From Lentibacter algarum (GTDB taxonomy: Bacteria > Pseudomonadota > Alphaproteobacteria > Rhodobacterales > Rhodobacteraceae), in the NCBI RefSeq assembly GCF_018860975.1, contig NZ_JAHKQI010000010.1, positions 248,001 to 312,000 of the forward strand: 64,000 nt of DNA, written 5' to 3'. The notes beneath the pieces were generated by a model. The model did no database searches, was not told the origin of the DNA, and saw only the letters and a list, made by a program, of their open reading frames with translations. This document shows positions 36,679 to 45,212 of this stretch, one piece after another (within the stretch, counting starts at the first letter, position 1; each line of letters starts with the position of its first letter). The position numbers were made by a program, and so were the translations under genes.

Positions 36679-37332
36679 ATGATGTTTCGCGCACTCCTCC
36701 TCTTTCTGGCAATTGCCAGCACAGCCCACGCCGGCGCTTGGCCGCGCGGCAAAGGCAACGGTTTTGCTATGGTCAGCTTTCAAGTCACTGCATCGGGGCT
36801 TGGAGGCCCTGTCAGCTACTATACAGGCAGCTTTGTTGAATATGGGTTAACCGACAAGCTGACCCTCGGAAGCGATGTCGGCCACGGTGTGTCAGGAAGC
36901 TCTAAAGCGCTGATATTTATCAGTTATCCCATCGGGGTGATCAACGACAAGCACAGGTTTGCCGCCGAGATCGGCGTTGGCCGCATCGCCGGAAACACGG
37001 TGGTTCGACCTGGGTTTAACTACGGTCGCGGGATCAAAAACCGCTTTGGCGAGGGTTGGGTTACGCTGGACACGCTGTTTGAGCATCATCTTGGCGAGGG
37101 CCACACCGACGTAAAACTCGACTTCACGTTTGGCCTTAACCACGGCCGCGGTTTTAAGTCGATGTTGCAGTTGCAAGCCGGTAAACAGCGCGGCGATCCG
37201 GGATTTTTGCGCCTCGCTCCGTCATTTGCCATGCCCATCGGCCAAAAGATGCACTTTGAGCTCGGTTTTTCCTCATCCCTGCGCGGCCCGAGTGAATACG
37301 GCATCAAAGCTGGCGTCTGGCGAAAGTTCTAA
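36679..37332 (+). CDS. predicted outer-membrane beta-barrel protein
   Basis: About 217 residues with a signal peptide (MFRALLLFLAIASTAHA). The mature chain shows alternating short amphipathic strands and Gly-rich turns and ends in a terminal Phe (GVWRKF), as expected for an outer-membrane barrel. Starts at 36655, 36679 and 36682 are all possible; GGAATT upstream of 36679 decides weakly. No specific family recognised. Confidence 0.6.
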   Translation: MMFRALLLFLAIASTAHAGAWPRGKGNGFAMVSFQVTASGLGGPVSYYTGSFVEYGLTDKLTLGSDVGHGVSGSSKALIFISYPIGVINDKHRFAAEIGVGRIAGNTVVRPGFNYGRGIKNRFGEGWVTLDTLFEHHLGEGHTDVKLDFTFGLNHGRGFKSMLQLQAGKQRGDPGFLRLAPSFAMPIGQKMHFELGFSSSLRGPSEYGIKAGVWRKF

Positions 37333-37337
37333 AGCAA

Positions 37338-37363
37338 GGAGCGCCCGCACTCGCAGGCGCTCC
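37338..37363. terminator. hairpin between convergent genes
   Basis: Perfect 8-bp arms GGAGCGCC / GGCGCTCC with a 10-nt loop, 5 bp after the barrel stop and 7 bp from the beta-helix stop. No T run on either side; may end transcription from both directions. Confidence 0.45.
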
Positions 37364-37370
37364 CAAGGCT

Positions 37371-39659
37371 CTACACCGGATTATCAACCCGCATGGTCAC
37401 CACAACAGTGCCCCGCACCGCCTGCGCCCATTTGACATGCGCCTCGTCGTTGTTTGCCCCCTGCGCTAGCTCGACATATGGCATTTCATAGCGCTTCACG
37501 TTTGCCGAATTGCGGATGGCACCCTCAGCAACCACGGCCTCAACCTTGCGCACCCAGCCGCCAAACGGCAACTGAGGCGCCCCCTCGACAACCCAGGTGT
37601 CGCTGTTGCTCACCTGCTCATGGGTCTTTACCAGCGGGTTAACCGTCGCCACACCTACCGAGTTATACATATTGTCGCGCCAGTTTACATTTCGCATCCG
37701 GCTCAAATCAAACCCCGCAAAGCTGGTATCAACCCTCTCGACACGGTCAATCGAGCCGCCAATCGTGCGAAAAAAGTTGCCCTGAACGTTCATCCCGTTG
37801 ATGAAATGCCCGCTCCCGTGTGGCTTCACCACAATAAAGCTGAACCACGGGGCAACACTTGAACACAGGAAAATATTGTCTGACAGGTTTAGCTGGCTAA
37901 ACGAAAACTCCGAGGCAAAATCCGGATCATTGTCATGCTCGTTCGTCCACTCGATGAAGCAGTTGTCGATATAGTTGCCATCAATCGTCGCGCGGCAGTT
38001 CGTCCCCGTCAACACAATGCCAGCCAGCCGCAAACCGTTGCTTTCCCCGTCTCCCTGAAAAAAGTGATTGCCCTCAATCATCGAGCCCGACCCGCCCAAA
38101 ACCGCAAAGTGCCGGAACTTGACCACACGGTTGTTGCGCAGCTTCACGTCATTGCCGTTCGCGTTCAGCGCAATCGAAACCCTGTCCTGACTTGGCGTCT
38201 GCCCTTCGTCCGACAAAAACTGGCAGCGGTCAATCTGCATGCCCTGACACCCCTCCCCGGGGCTGGTGATAGCGCGGTCTTTCGGCCCCGTGAAAAAGCA
38301 GTTCTCTACCGAGAAAATAAGCCCCGCAGTCGCCAGACAAATACCGCTCGCCTCGCCCTGCAAACGAAACTCGATATCCTTCACAGAAAACCGGTCAAGG
38401 TCTTCCATCCCGCTGAAATCCAGAACATACTTGAACCGCCTGAAGGTAAAGTTCTGGGTGCCGTCGGCATCATACAATTTCTTGGAAATGGTGAGCTCCT
38501 GTGCCGCAACATTCTTGCCGCGCACATAAACCTCGCGTCCAACACCATTGCCCTCAAGCAGCGCCCCAACAGGTATGTTCGCAACGTTCGTAACCCCCGT
38601 CAGCTTGAAGCCATCACTCGGGCTATACGTCGCTTGTGAAGTGAACACATCTGTGTCCCAAGCAGCACCGGTTTTTACGTCAAACTGGCCGTTATGAATG
38701 TGCCGCCGCGTCGCATAAGCGCTGCGCCCTGACACCGCCCGCATATCAATCGGCTCGGTGATCGTAATGCGCCGCCCGTCCATATCAAGGCTCTCGTGAT
38801 CGACATTGTCAAACAGCGCCTGCACCGCTTTCTTGAACGCCAGCTCTTCGTTTCCAAAGGCGTCAATATACATCGGCAGGTTGTAGTCTTTGGTCAGCGC
38901 AAAAATGTGGCTGTCCGCCATCTCGACAGTGCCCTCAAAGCGCACACGGCTCTCGAATGTCATACTGTCGCCAAGGAAATATGTGCCCTTTGACACCAGA
39001 ACAACGCGCCCGTTTGCCGCTGCGTCTGCGGCTTCAAAGGCCGCCAAATCGTCTGTCATACCGTCGCCAACAGCGCCGTAATCGCGCACATCAACCATTG
39101 CCAGCATGTCGCGCACAAAAGCACTGGTAATGTCTTCAACCACGATGTCATCAATGCGCACAACACCTCCTGTGGTGCCCGTCATATCAAGGCCGATATG
39201 GGCATAAAGCGCGTCAGCCCCCCAGACCATATCAACGCCGCCGCGCCCGCCTGCGCCGATAATCGCTGTAATTTCAACAACCTCTCCGTAGGCCGTCAGG
39301 GTTGTCGCTGGCCCTTGCTCCACAAGGCCGCCAACATGGTTGTCACCCGCGCCGCCAGCCCAAGCTGCAATGCGCAGGCTCGGAAGCGGCCCGCTCACGG
39401 CCTTCACACGCGCGCGCACTTGAATGTAGCAGCCGGGCAAAAGCGGCGTCTCGCCCATGTAACGCAGCCTTTGTGTGGCATCGGTTTTCACCAGTTCAAG
39501 GCAGCCGCCAAAGTCCGCATCGGCGGGCACAAAGGCCGCGTTCGCTTCGTTCTCGTATGTGTCCTGACCGGGTCGGCCGTCTTGGCTTGACCAAACATCA
39601 AGCCCGCCCGCAAAGGCTGGCGGCATCAAGAGAACTCCATCGGTGATTGCCTTGTTCAT
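37371..39659 (-). CDS. right-handed parallel beta-helix protein, pectate-lyase-superfamily type
   Basis: 762 residues with no classical signal peptide. Residues about 1-180 form a carbohydrate-binding-like beta domain (GCYIQVRARVKAVSGPLPSLRIAAWAGG is the middle). The pectate-lyase/GH28-like entry motif is VRDYGAVGDGMTDDLAAFEAAD (about 190-212). Repeated NxF/NxH turns follow (ENCFFTGPKD, LRNNRVVKFRHFAV, GNHFFQGDG, DGNYIDNCFIE, SDNIFLCSS), forming a long beta helix. Possibly a secreted surface or exopolysaccharide-linked protein; export route unclear. The 5' leader has an 8-bp hairpin and, farther up, the TATGCAC repeats. Confidence 0.75.
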   Translation of the reverse strand: MNKAITDGVLLMPPAFAGGLDVWSSQDGRPGQDTYENEANAAFVPADADFGGCLELVKTDATQRLRYMGETPLLPGCYIQVRARVKAVSGPLPSLRIAAWAGGAGDNHVGGLVEQGPATTLTAYGEVVEITAIIGAGGRGGVDMVWGADALYAHIGLDMTGTTGGVVRIDDIVVEDITSAFVRDMLAMVDVRDYGAVGDGMTDDLAAFEAADAAANGRVVLVSKGTYFLGDSMTFESRVRFEGTVEMADSHIFALTKDYNLPMYIDAFGNEELAFKKAVQALFDNVDHESLDMDGRRITITEPIDMRAVSGRSAYATRRHIHNGQFDVKTGAAWDTDVFTSQATYSPSDGFKLTGVTNVANIPVGALLEGNGVGREVYVRGKNVAAQELTISKKLYDADGTQNFTFRRFKYVLDFSGMEDLDRFSVKDIEFRLQGEASGICLATAGLIFSVENCFFTGPKDRAITSPGEGCQGMQIDRCQFLSDEGQTPSQDRVSIALNANGNDVKLRNNRVVKFRHFAVLGGSGSMIEGNHFFQGDGESNGLRLAGIVLTGTNCRATIDGNYIDNCFIEWTNEHDNDPDFASEFSFSQLNLSDNIFLCSSVAPWFSFIVVKPHGSGHFINGMNVQGNFFRTIGGSIDRVERVDTSFAGFDLSRMRNVNWRDNMYNSVGVATVNPLVKTHEQVSNSDTWVVEGAPQLPFGGWVRKVEAVVAEGAIRNSANVKRYEMPYVELAQGANNDEAHVKWAQAVRGTVVVTMRVDNPV

Positions 39660-39987
39660 AAGTATCCTTTCCGCGTCGCATTCCGTGCTTGAATGCGATG
39701 CTGTTAAAACTCTCGGGGTCTGCGCCCGTACAAGTGAAAGGAAGTATCAACAGGGTGTTAACGCGATCTATGCGCAGCGCGCGTTGCGCGCTTCATTGTT
39801 TTGGCGTTCGCTGCCTTTACCACTTTGGGCCAGAGCGTGGTTTTGAAACTGTCTGCACGCATTATGCACTGTGGTATGCACTGCTATATGCACGCAGTGT
39901 GCAGGCATATTTGCAGGCCCGGCCGCGTTAACACGACTGAACGGTGGCTTTTTGAAATGTTATGTAAGATTACTGAGTGTTAACAAC
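39660..39987. promoter_or_regulatory. 328-bp intergenic region between yqeY and the beta-helix gene
   Basis: Holds a perfect hairpin TCGCATTC ... GAATGCGA (39676-39698) in the leader of the beta-helix gene, a GC palindrome near 39775-39790, the TATGCAC triple repeat (39849-39893), and CTGAGT-GTTAACA-ACTCAG (39973-39991) overlapping the yqeY stop. No gene recognised. Confidence 0.5.
39849..39893 (+). repeat. TATGCAC triple direct repeat, copy 2
   Basis: TATGCAC at 39863, 39875 and 39887, again exactly 12 bp apart; 39 of 45 positions equal to 16317-16361. It lies about 190 bp upstream of the beta-helix gene, in the opposite orientation relative to the gene compared with the sodB copy. Confidence 0.7.
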
Positions 39988-40446
39988 TCAGCCGCCAGTC
40001 AGCGCAGCCTTAACCATTGGGCCGACAGCACCGAAGTCGATCTGGCCGGTGTATTTCGCTTTCAGCGCGCCCATGACTTTGCCCATGTCGCGGATGCTGT
40101 CAGCACCCGTCTCGGCGATCGCCTCAGCAACAACTTTTTGCACTTCGGCCTCGCCAAGCTGGCGTGGCAAATACTCTTCGATGATCAAGATCTCGGCACG
40201 CTCGCGCTCGGCCAGATCAAGGCGGTTGCCTTCTTCATAGGCGCGCGCGCTTTCCTGCCGTTGCTTGACCATCTTGCCCAGAATTGCGAGCACCTCGTCT
40301 TCGCTCACGCTTTCCTCGCGGCCTTCGCCACGCGCGGCAATCTCACGGTCTTTGATCGCAGCATTGATCAGCCGCAAAGTTGAAAGCCGGCTTGCATCTT
40401 TGTCTCGCATTGCTTGCTTCAAAGCGCTGTTGATCGTGTCTCGCAT
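39988..40446 (-). CDS. GatB/YqeY domain protein
   Basis: 152-residue cytoplasmic protein, fully covered by the YqeY domain related to the tail of GatB, the tRNA-dependent amidotransferase. It begins MRDTINSALKQAMRDKDASRLSTLRLINAAIKDREI-like and contains EEYLPRQLGEAEVQKVV, the family core. Thought to bind tRNA. Divergent from carA with 145 bp between them, a frequent pairing in alphaproteobacteria. Confidence 0.93.
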   Translation of the reverse strand: MRDTINSALKQAMRDKDASRLSTLRLINAAIKDREIAARGEGREESVSEDEVLAILGKMVKQRQESARAYEEGNRLDLAERERAEILIIEEYLPRQLGEAEVQKVVAEAIAETGADSIRDMGKVMGALKAKYTGQIDFGAVGPMVKAALTGG

Positions 40447-40591
40447 GGGTGCTGCCTATTCCATAAAACTTGCGTTAAGTGGCCCTTACTAACGAAACTT
40501 GACGCCCCTGACAACAGCGCAGAACCGCCCCTTGACCCGAACTGCACAGGGGCATACTTATCGACAAATTTATCAGCCGGAGCGACTCGTT

Positions 40592-41746
40592 ATGACGCAG
40601 GAGACCCCTACGCACCCGACAGCATGTCTAGCCCTCGCAGATGGCTCGGTGTTCTACGGAATAGGCTTCGGTGCCACGGGTCAGCGCGTGGCCGAGCTTT
40701 GTTTCAACACCGCGATGACCGGCTATCAGGAGATCATGACCGACCCCTCCTATGCCGGGCAGATCGTGACCTTCACCTTCCCTCATATTGGCAATACCGG
40801 CGTCAATGCCGAAGACGATGAAACCGCTGATCCGGTTGCCGATGGTATGGTTGTGAAGTGGGATCCAACCGAGCCAAGCAACTGGCGCGCAACAGAAAAA
40901 CTCGGATCATGGCTGGCGGCACGGGGTCGTGTTGCGATTGGCGGAATAGACACCCGCCGGCTGACTCGCCTCATTCGTCAGCAAGGCTCGCCGCATGTCG
41001 CTTTGGCGCATGATCCCGAGGGCAAGTTTGATATCGAAGCGCTGGTTGCAAAGGCACGGGCATTTGCCGGGCTTGAGGGTATGGATCTCGCCAAAGAGGT
41101 GACCTGTGCGCAGTCCTATCGCTGGAACGAAATGCGTTGGGCATGGCCGGAGGGCTACAGCACTCAGGACGCGCCCAAGCACAAGGTCGTCGCGGTCGAT
41201 TTTGGCGCCAAGCGGAATATTCTGCGCTGTCTGGCCTCAGCGGGTTGCGACGTTACGGTGCTTCCGGCGACGGCCACAGCCGAGGAAATCCTGGCGCATG
41301 AACCGGATGGTGTGTTTCTCTCTAACGGCCCCGGAGATCCGGCTGCAACAGGTGAATACGCTGTGCCGATGATCCGCGAAATTCTCGACACCACGGCTTT
41401 GCCGGTGTTCGGAATTTGCCTTGGTCACCAAATGCTCGCGCTGGCACTCGGCGGCAAAACCGTCAAGATGAACCACGGTCACCATGGCGCCAACCATCCG
41501 GTTAAAGACAAGCAGACCGGCAAGGTTGAGATCACCTCGATGAACCACGGGTTTGCTGTCGATGGGCAGACCTTGCCTGACGGTGTTGTCGAGACGCATG
41601 TATCGCTGTTTGACGGGTCCAATTGCGGCATCGCGATGCAAGACCGTCCGGTCTTTTCTGTGCAGCACCACCCCGAAGCAAGCCCCGGCCCGCAAGACAG
41701 TTTTTACCTGTTTCAAAAGTTCGCGGCCGACATGGCCGCGCGTTAA
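40592..41746 (+). CDS. carA: carbamoyl-phosphate synthase small subunit
   Basis: 384-residue glutaminase subunit supplying ammonia for carbamoyl phosphate (arginine and pyrimidine synthesis). N-terminal CPSase_sm_chain domain (LALADGSVFYGIGFGATG) and class I glutamine amidotransferase domain with nucleophile Cys in FGICLGHQML and His/Glu in QHHPEASPGP. ATG 40592 has CCGGAG upstream; the frame to 40499 lacks family sequence. carB is not adjacent. Confidence 0.96.
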   Translation: MTQETPTHPTACLALADGSVFYGIGFGATGQRVAELCFNTAMTGYQEIMTDPSYAGQIVTFTFPHIGNTGVNAEDDETADPVADGMVVKWDPTEPSNWRATEKLGSWLAARGRVAIGGIDTRRLTRLIRQQGSPHVALAHDPEGKFDIEALVAKARAFAGLEGMDLAKEVTCAQSYRWNEMRWAWPEGYSTQDAPKHKVVAVDFGAKRNILRCLASAGCDVTVLPATATAEEILAHEPDGVFLSNGPGDPAATGEYAVPMIREILDTTALPVFGICLGHQMLALALGGKTVKMNHGHHGANHPVKDKQTGKVEITSMNHGFAVDGQTLPDGVVETHVSLFDGSNCGIAMQDRPVFSVQHHPEASPGPQDSFYLFQKFAADMAAR

Positions 41747-41763
41747 GGTTTCCTTTCGGCTCC

Positions 41764-41800
41764 TTAACACACTGTTAAGGTTCGCTTAACAGCACGTTAA
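41764..41800 (+). promoter_or_regulatory. four-fold CtrA half-site array TTAA-N7-TTAA-N7-TTAA-N7-TTAA
   Basis: TTAA occurs at 41764, 41775, 41786 and 41797, each pair separated by exactly 7 nt, so three overlapping full CtrA sites on one helical phase (11 bp). It ends 45 bp before the start of the glycosyltransferase gene. CtrA is the alphaproteobacterial response regulator that controls motility, cell-cycle and surface genes. Confidence 0.8.
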
Positions 41801-41844
41801 CCAAACTTGTCTAACCTCCAAATGGCTCTGGAGTTTGACAACCA

Positions 41845-43746
41845 ATGGTTAGCACTGCCCTAAAAGACACAACCCGCCCCAACAATTTCCCCCGCCACCT
41901 CCTCCGCGCGGGCTGTATTTCGGCGAGCCAATTGCTTTATGCACAAGCACAATCTTCCCAGCTTGATTGCCGTTTGAGCGATGTTTTATTAGCTGAAGGC
42001 ATACTTACCGAAGCACAATTGACCGAGGCATTTGCGCGCTATCTTGAGTTGCCTCTTGTCGACATAGTCCAAGACCCTCCTGAACTGGACTTGGGACAAA
42101 ACTACGATCCTGCATTGATGCTCCGGCACAGAGTAATCCCTTGGCGAATCGTCAACGGTAGAACCGTGCTGCTTGCCAGTAACTCAGACGACTTTGCTGC
42201 ATTTGTCACGAGCCTACACTTGCCTCCGGTGCAATTCGAATTGGCACTTGCACTACCAACGCAGATCGAAACTCACATCATACAAAACCACAGGCAATAT
42301 CTGACTGAACGCGCATCGTCTCGTGTTCCCGAAGATGAAAGCTGCCGAACTTGGGAAAAGCACACCAGTATGCGCCGGCTTGGCATTACTATCGTTGGCT
42401 TAGCCGGTCTGCTTACGATGATCGTTCTATTTCCAAAGGAAGTGTTTGCGATCTTTGCACTCTGGGCTACGGCCACGCTTGTTGTCTCCGCGGTCATGCG
42501 ATTGCTTGCTTTTGCGGCAGAAAAATCAACGGTGCCCGATCAACTTCCGCCCGAATGCCCACCCGATGCTTTGCCGAGAATATCCGTGCTCGTTCCGCTC
42601 TTCAAAGAACGAGAAATTGCGAGCGTGTTGCTAAAACGATTATCGCGACTAACTTACCCGAAAGCAAAACTCGAAGTCGTTCTTGCCGTTGAAGAAACTG
42701 ACAGTATGACGCGTGACGCATTGCGGAAAAGTGAGTTGCCAAACTGGATGAAAATCGTCGTCGTCCCCGAAGGTTCTCCAAAAACCAAACCCCGCGCTAT
42801 GAACTACGCACTCGATTTTTGCGCCGGAGACATCATCGGAATCTGGGATGCAGAAGATGCCCCGGCGCCCGATCAGCTTGAAACTGTTGCCCGACATTTT
42901 GCCAGCGCCCCTGAAAATCTTGTATGTCTGCAAGGAATTCTAGATTACTACAACAGTAGGCAGAACTGGCTAGCTCGTTGTTTTACAATAGAATACGCCG
43001 CTTGGTTTCGACTCATTCTTCCCGGTATGTCGCGGCTGGGTTTAGCAATACCACTTGGCGGCACAACGTTGTTTTTCAAACGAAGAGCATTAGAAGAATT
43101 GGGCGGATGGGATGCACATAACGTCACCGAAGACGCTGACTTGGGCTTTCGCCTTGCGCGCCACGGGTATCGCACCGACGTCATATCAACCAGAACCGGC
43201 GAGGAAGCAAATTGCCGGATTTGGCCTTGGATCCGGCAGCGTTCGAGGTGGTTGAAGGGTTATCTCGTGACGTATTTTGTCCACATGCGACACCCGTTAC
43301 TTCTCTGGAAGCAGTTGGGAACATGGAAATTTCTCGGCTTTCAAGCACACTTCGTTTCTGCTCTGTCGCAGTTTATCCTTGCTCCTGTGCTCTGGAGTTT
43401 TTGGTTGGTCATTTTTGGCCTACCACACCCGCTGGAGCAATTTGTCAGCCATGATATTCTTCTGTTTTTAGGGCTGTCATTTCTGGCGATTGAAGTGTTG
43501 AACGCGTTGATCAACGCAACGGCCGTTGCACGACCAGACCTCAAGCATTTGCTGATGTGGGTGCCAACCATGCATTTTTACTATCCCCTAGGCGCAATTG
43601 CCGCCTACAAAGCACTGTATGAGCTCGTTCTAAAACCATTCTACTGGGACAAAACCCAGCACGGGATATCTTTGAAGCAAGCTGTCGAGATCAGCGACAC
43701 CGCACCAACGAAACTAGATAGACGGGTTCCCGGCGTCGAGCTTTAG
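41845..43746 (+). CDS. membrane glycosyltransferase (GT2) with N-terminal MshEN-like domain
   Basis: 633 residues. Residues about 14-150 resemble the T2SS GspE N-terminal / MshEN domain; R43-L-S-D-V-L-L-A-E-G52 and ITEAQL-type continuation (ILTEAQLTEAFARY) follow the cyclic-di-GMP-binding pattern RLGxxLxxxG with Ser for the first Gly. Two helices (178-225) precede a processive GT2 domain: Asp284 region (AVEETDS), D335-A-E-D338, TED (428-430) and QRSRW (465-469). Three or more C-terminal helices follow (505-560). It is likely a polysaccharide synthase. A CtrA array lies upstream. Lower GC than carA. The 3' end overlaps the convergent gntR gene by 33 bp. Confidence 0.82.
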   Translation: MVSTALKDTTRPNNFPRHLLRAGCISASQLLYAQAQSSQLDCRLSDVLLAEGILTEAQLTEAFARYLELPLVDIVQDPPELDLGQNYDPALMLRHRVIPWRIVNGRTVLLASNSDDFAAFVTSLHLPPVQFELALALPTQIETHIIQNHRQYLTERASSRVPEDESCRTWEKHTSMRRLGITIVGLAGLLTMIVLFPKEVFAIFALWATATLVVSAVMRLLAFAAEKSTVPDQLPPECPPDALPRISVLVPLFKEREIASVLLKRLSRLTYPKAKLEVVLAVEETDSMTRDALRKSELPNWMKIVVVPEGSPKTKPRAMNYALDFCAGDIIGIWDAEDAPAPDQLETVARHFASAPENLVCLQGILDYYNSRQNWLARCFTIEYAAWFRLILPGMSRLGLAIPLGGTTLFFKRRALEELGGWDAHNVTEDADLGFRLARHGYRTDVISTRTGEEANCRIWPWIRQRSRWLKGYLVTYFVHMRHPLLLWKQLGTWKFLGFQAHFVSALSQFILAPVLWSFWLVIFGLPHPLEQFVSHDILLFLGLSFLAIEVLNALINATAVARPDLKHLLMWVPTMHFYYPLGAIAAYKALYELVLKPFYWDKTQHGISLKQAVEISDTAPTKLDRRVPGVEL

Positions 43747-44361
43747 ACGGGTCATAAACGCCTTGGAGATATGCTCTTTCAACGACTCTCTAGCGGCCTC
43801 TTCATCACGCTGTTCGATCGCAATGACGATCTGCTCATGTTCTCGAAGAGCCTTACTGCTTCGCCCTTCAGCCGCAAGTGATGTTGTCGCCATCAGCGCC
43901 ATTGACTGGTGCACAAGGTTAAGTTGTTGCACCAGAAAACGATTGTGGGAGGCAAGGTGAAGCTGCCGGTGAAACCGTCGGTTGGCTTGTGCAAGCAACG
44001 TCGGATTATCAACCAAGGCCCTGTCTTCCTCGACCATATCTCGCAGCACACGCATCTCTTCGTCTGTCGCATGGCGCGCCGCTAATTGCGCGGCCAAGCC
44101 CTCGAGTTCTGTGCGCACGGCGTAGAGTTCGGCCATCTGATTGTGGTCTAGTGATGCGACAATGAGGCTTCGCCCGTCGCGAGCCAATAGAGACTGCGTT
44201 TCGAGACGTTGCAACGCCTCACGGATTGGTGTTCGTGACACGCCAAAGCGCTCGGCAAGCTCGTTTTCAACCAGCCTGTGCCCCGGCTTGTATACGCCTT
44301 GATCTATCGCTTCCAGGATCAGTTTATAGGCATCTTTGTTCTGGGTTTTCTGGTCGTTCAT
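43714..44361 (-). CDS. GntR-family regulator, FCD subgroup (FadR-like)
   Basis: 215 residues. Winged helix at about 10-75 (HRLVENELAERFGVSRTPIREALQRLETQSLL) and an all-helical FCD ligand domain (Asp/His metal residues in NRRFHRQLHLASHNRFL). FCD regulators usually sense carboxylic acids. The target is not evident; the divergent gene is a HAD nucleotidase. Confidence 0.9.
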   Translation of the reverse strand: MNDQKTQNKDAYKLILEAIDQGVYKPGHRLVENELAERFGVSRTPIREALQRLETQSLLARDGRSLIVASLDHNQMAELYAVRTELEGLAAQLAARHATDEEMRVLRDMVEEDRALVDNPTLLAQANRRFHRQLHLASHNRFLVQQLNLVHQSMALMATTSLAAEGRSSKALREHEQIVIAIEQRDEEAARESLKEHISKAFMTRLKLDAGNPSI

Positions 44362-44460
44362 CGGGCCCTGCTATATTTATCAACTCAGACTACCCGCATG
44401 CCTCGCCAAAGCAAACCACCATCTGTTGCATGGTCACACAAACAATCGTAGCTTCGCCAA

Positions 44461-45105
44461 ATGTTGAAAACTGCTTTCAAATCTGTCGACACTTGGATCT
44501 TTGATCTCGACAACACCCTCTATCCACCGCACATGCGGCTTTTCGATCAGATCGAAGTGAAGATGATCGAGTTTGTGATGCGTGAAATCGGCGTTTCCCG
44601 CGAAGATGCGAACCATATGCGTCATAACTATTGGGCCCAATACGGCACAACACTCGCCGGGCTGATGCACCACCACGACATTGACCCTGAGCCCTATCTT
44701 GCTGAGGTGCATGACATTTCTTTTGAACCACTCAAAAGTGATCCAGAGCTTTCCACGGCGATCAAGAACTTACCTGGACGGAAGATCATATACACCAACG
44801 GTTCGGCCCCATATGCCGAAAAAGTTGTTGAATCGCGTGGGCTTGCGGGCCTTTTTGATGACATTTACGGTGTCGAACATGCGAGCTTTCACCCAAAGCC
44901 GCAACAATCTGCCTTTGAGCAAGTATTCACCAAAGCCGCGGTATTTCCTGAGACGTCAGCAATGTTTGAAGATGACCCGCGCAACTTATCTGTTCCGCAT
45001 TCTATGGGCCTAAGGACAGTGCTTGTAGCTCCAAAGCCCATGCTCGCAGAGCACATACATTTCCACACCGATGATTTAACAGGCTTTCTCCGAAACTTGC
45101 GTTGA
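44461..45105 (+). CDS. HAD-superfamily pyrimidine 5'-nucleotidase
   Basis: 214-residue cytosolic phosphatase. Motif I is FDLDNTLYPP, motif II the Thr/Ser in IIYTNGSAPYA, motif III a Lys in the FHPKPQ segment, motif IV FEDDPRNL. The DNTLYPP form is typical of SDT1/PHM8-like pyrimidine 5'-nucleotidases. No good Shine-Dalgarno is seen before ATG 44461. Confidence 0.88.
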   Translation: MLKTAFKSVDTWIFDLDNTLYPPHMRLFDQIEVKMIEFVMREIGVSREDANHMRHNYWAQYGTTLAGLMHHHDIDPEPYLAEVHDISFEPLKSDPELSTAIKNLPGRKIIYTNGSAPYAEKVVESRGLAGLFDDIYGVEHASFHPKPQQSAFEQVFTKAAVFPETSAMFEDDPRNLSVPHSMGLRTVLVAPKPMLAEHIHFHTDDLTGFLRNLR

Positions 45106-45212
45106 TAGGGCATTGACCCAATCGATGCGATGATTTCTCGCAGTATCAGGCTACGATCGCGCCTTGGCTTCCCCTTAAAGGCACCCTATTTTGCCGACAA
45201 AGGAGGCCACGA

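Noticed and set aside
39676-39698. 8-bp hairpin in the beta-helix gene leader as a riboswitch
   Set aside because: A simple stem-loop without any recognisable aptamer; reported only as part of the intergenic description.
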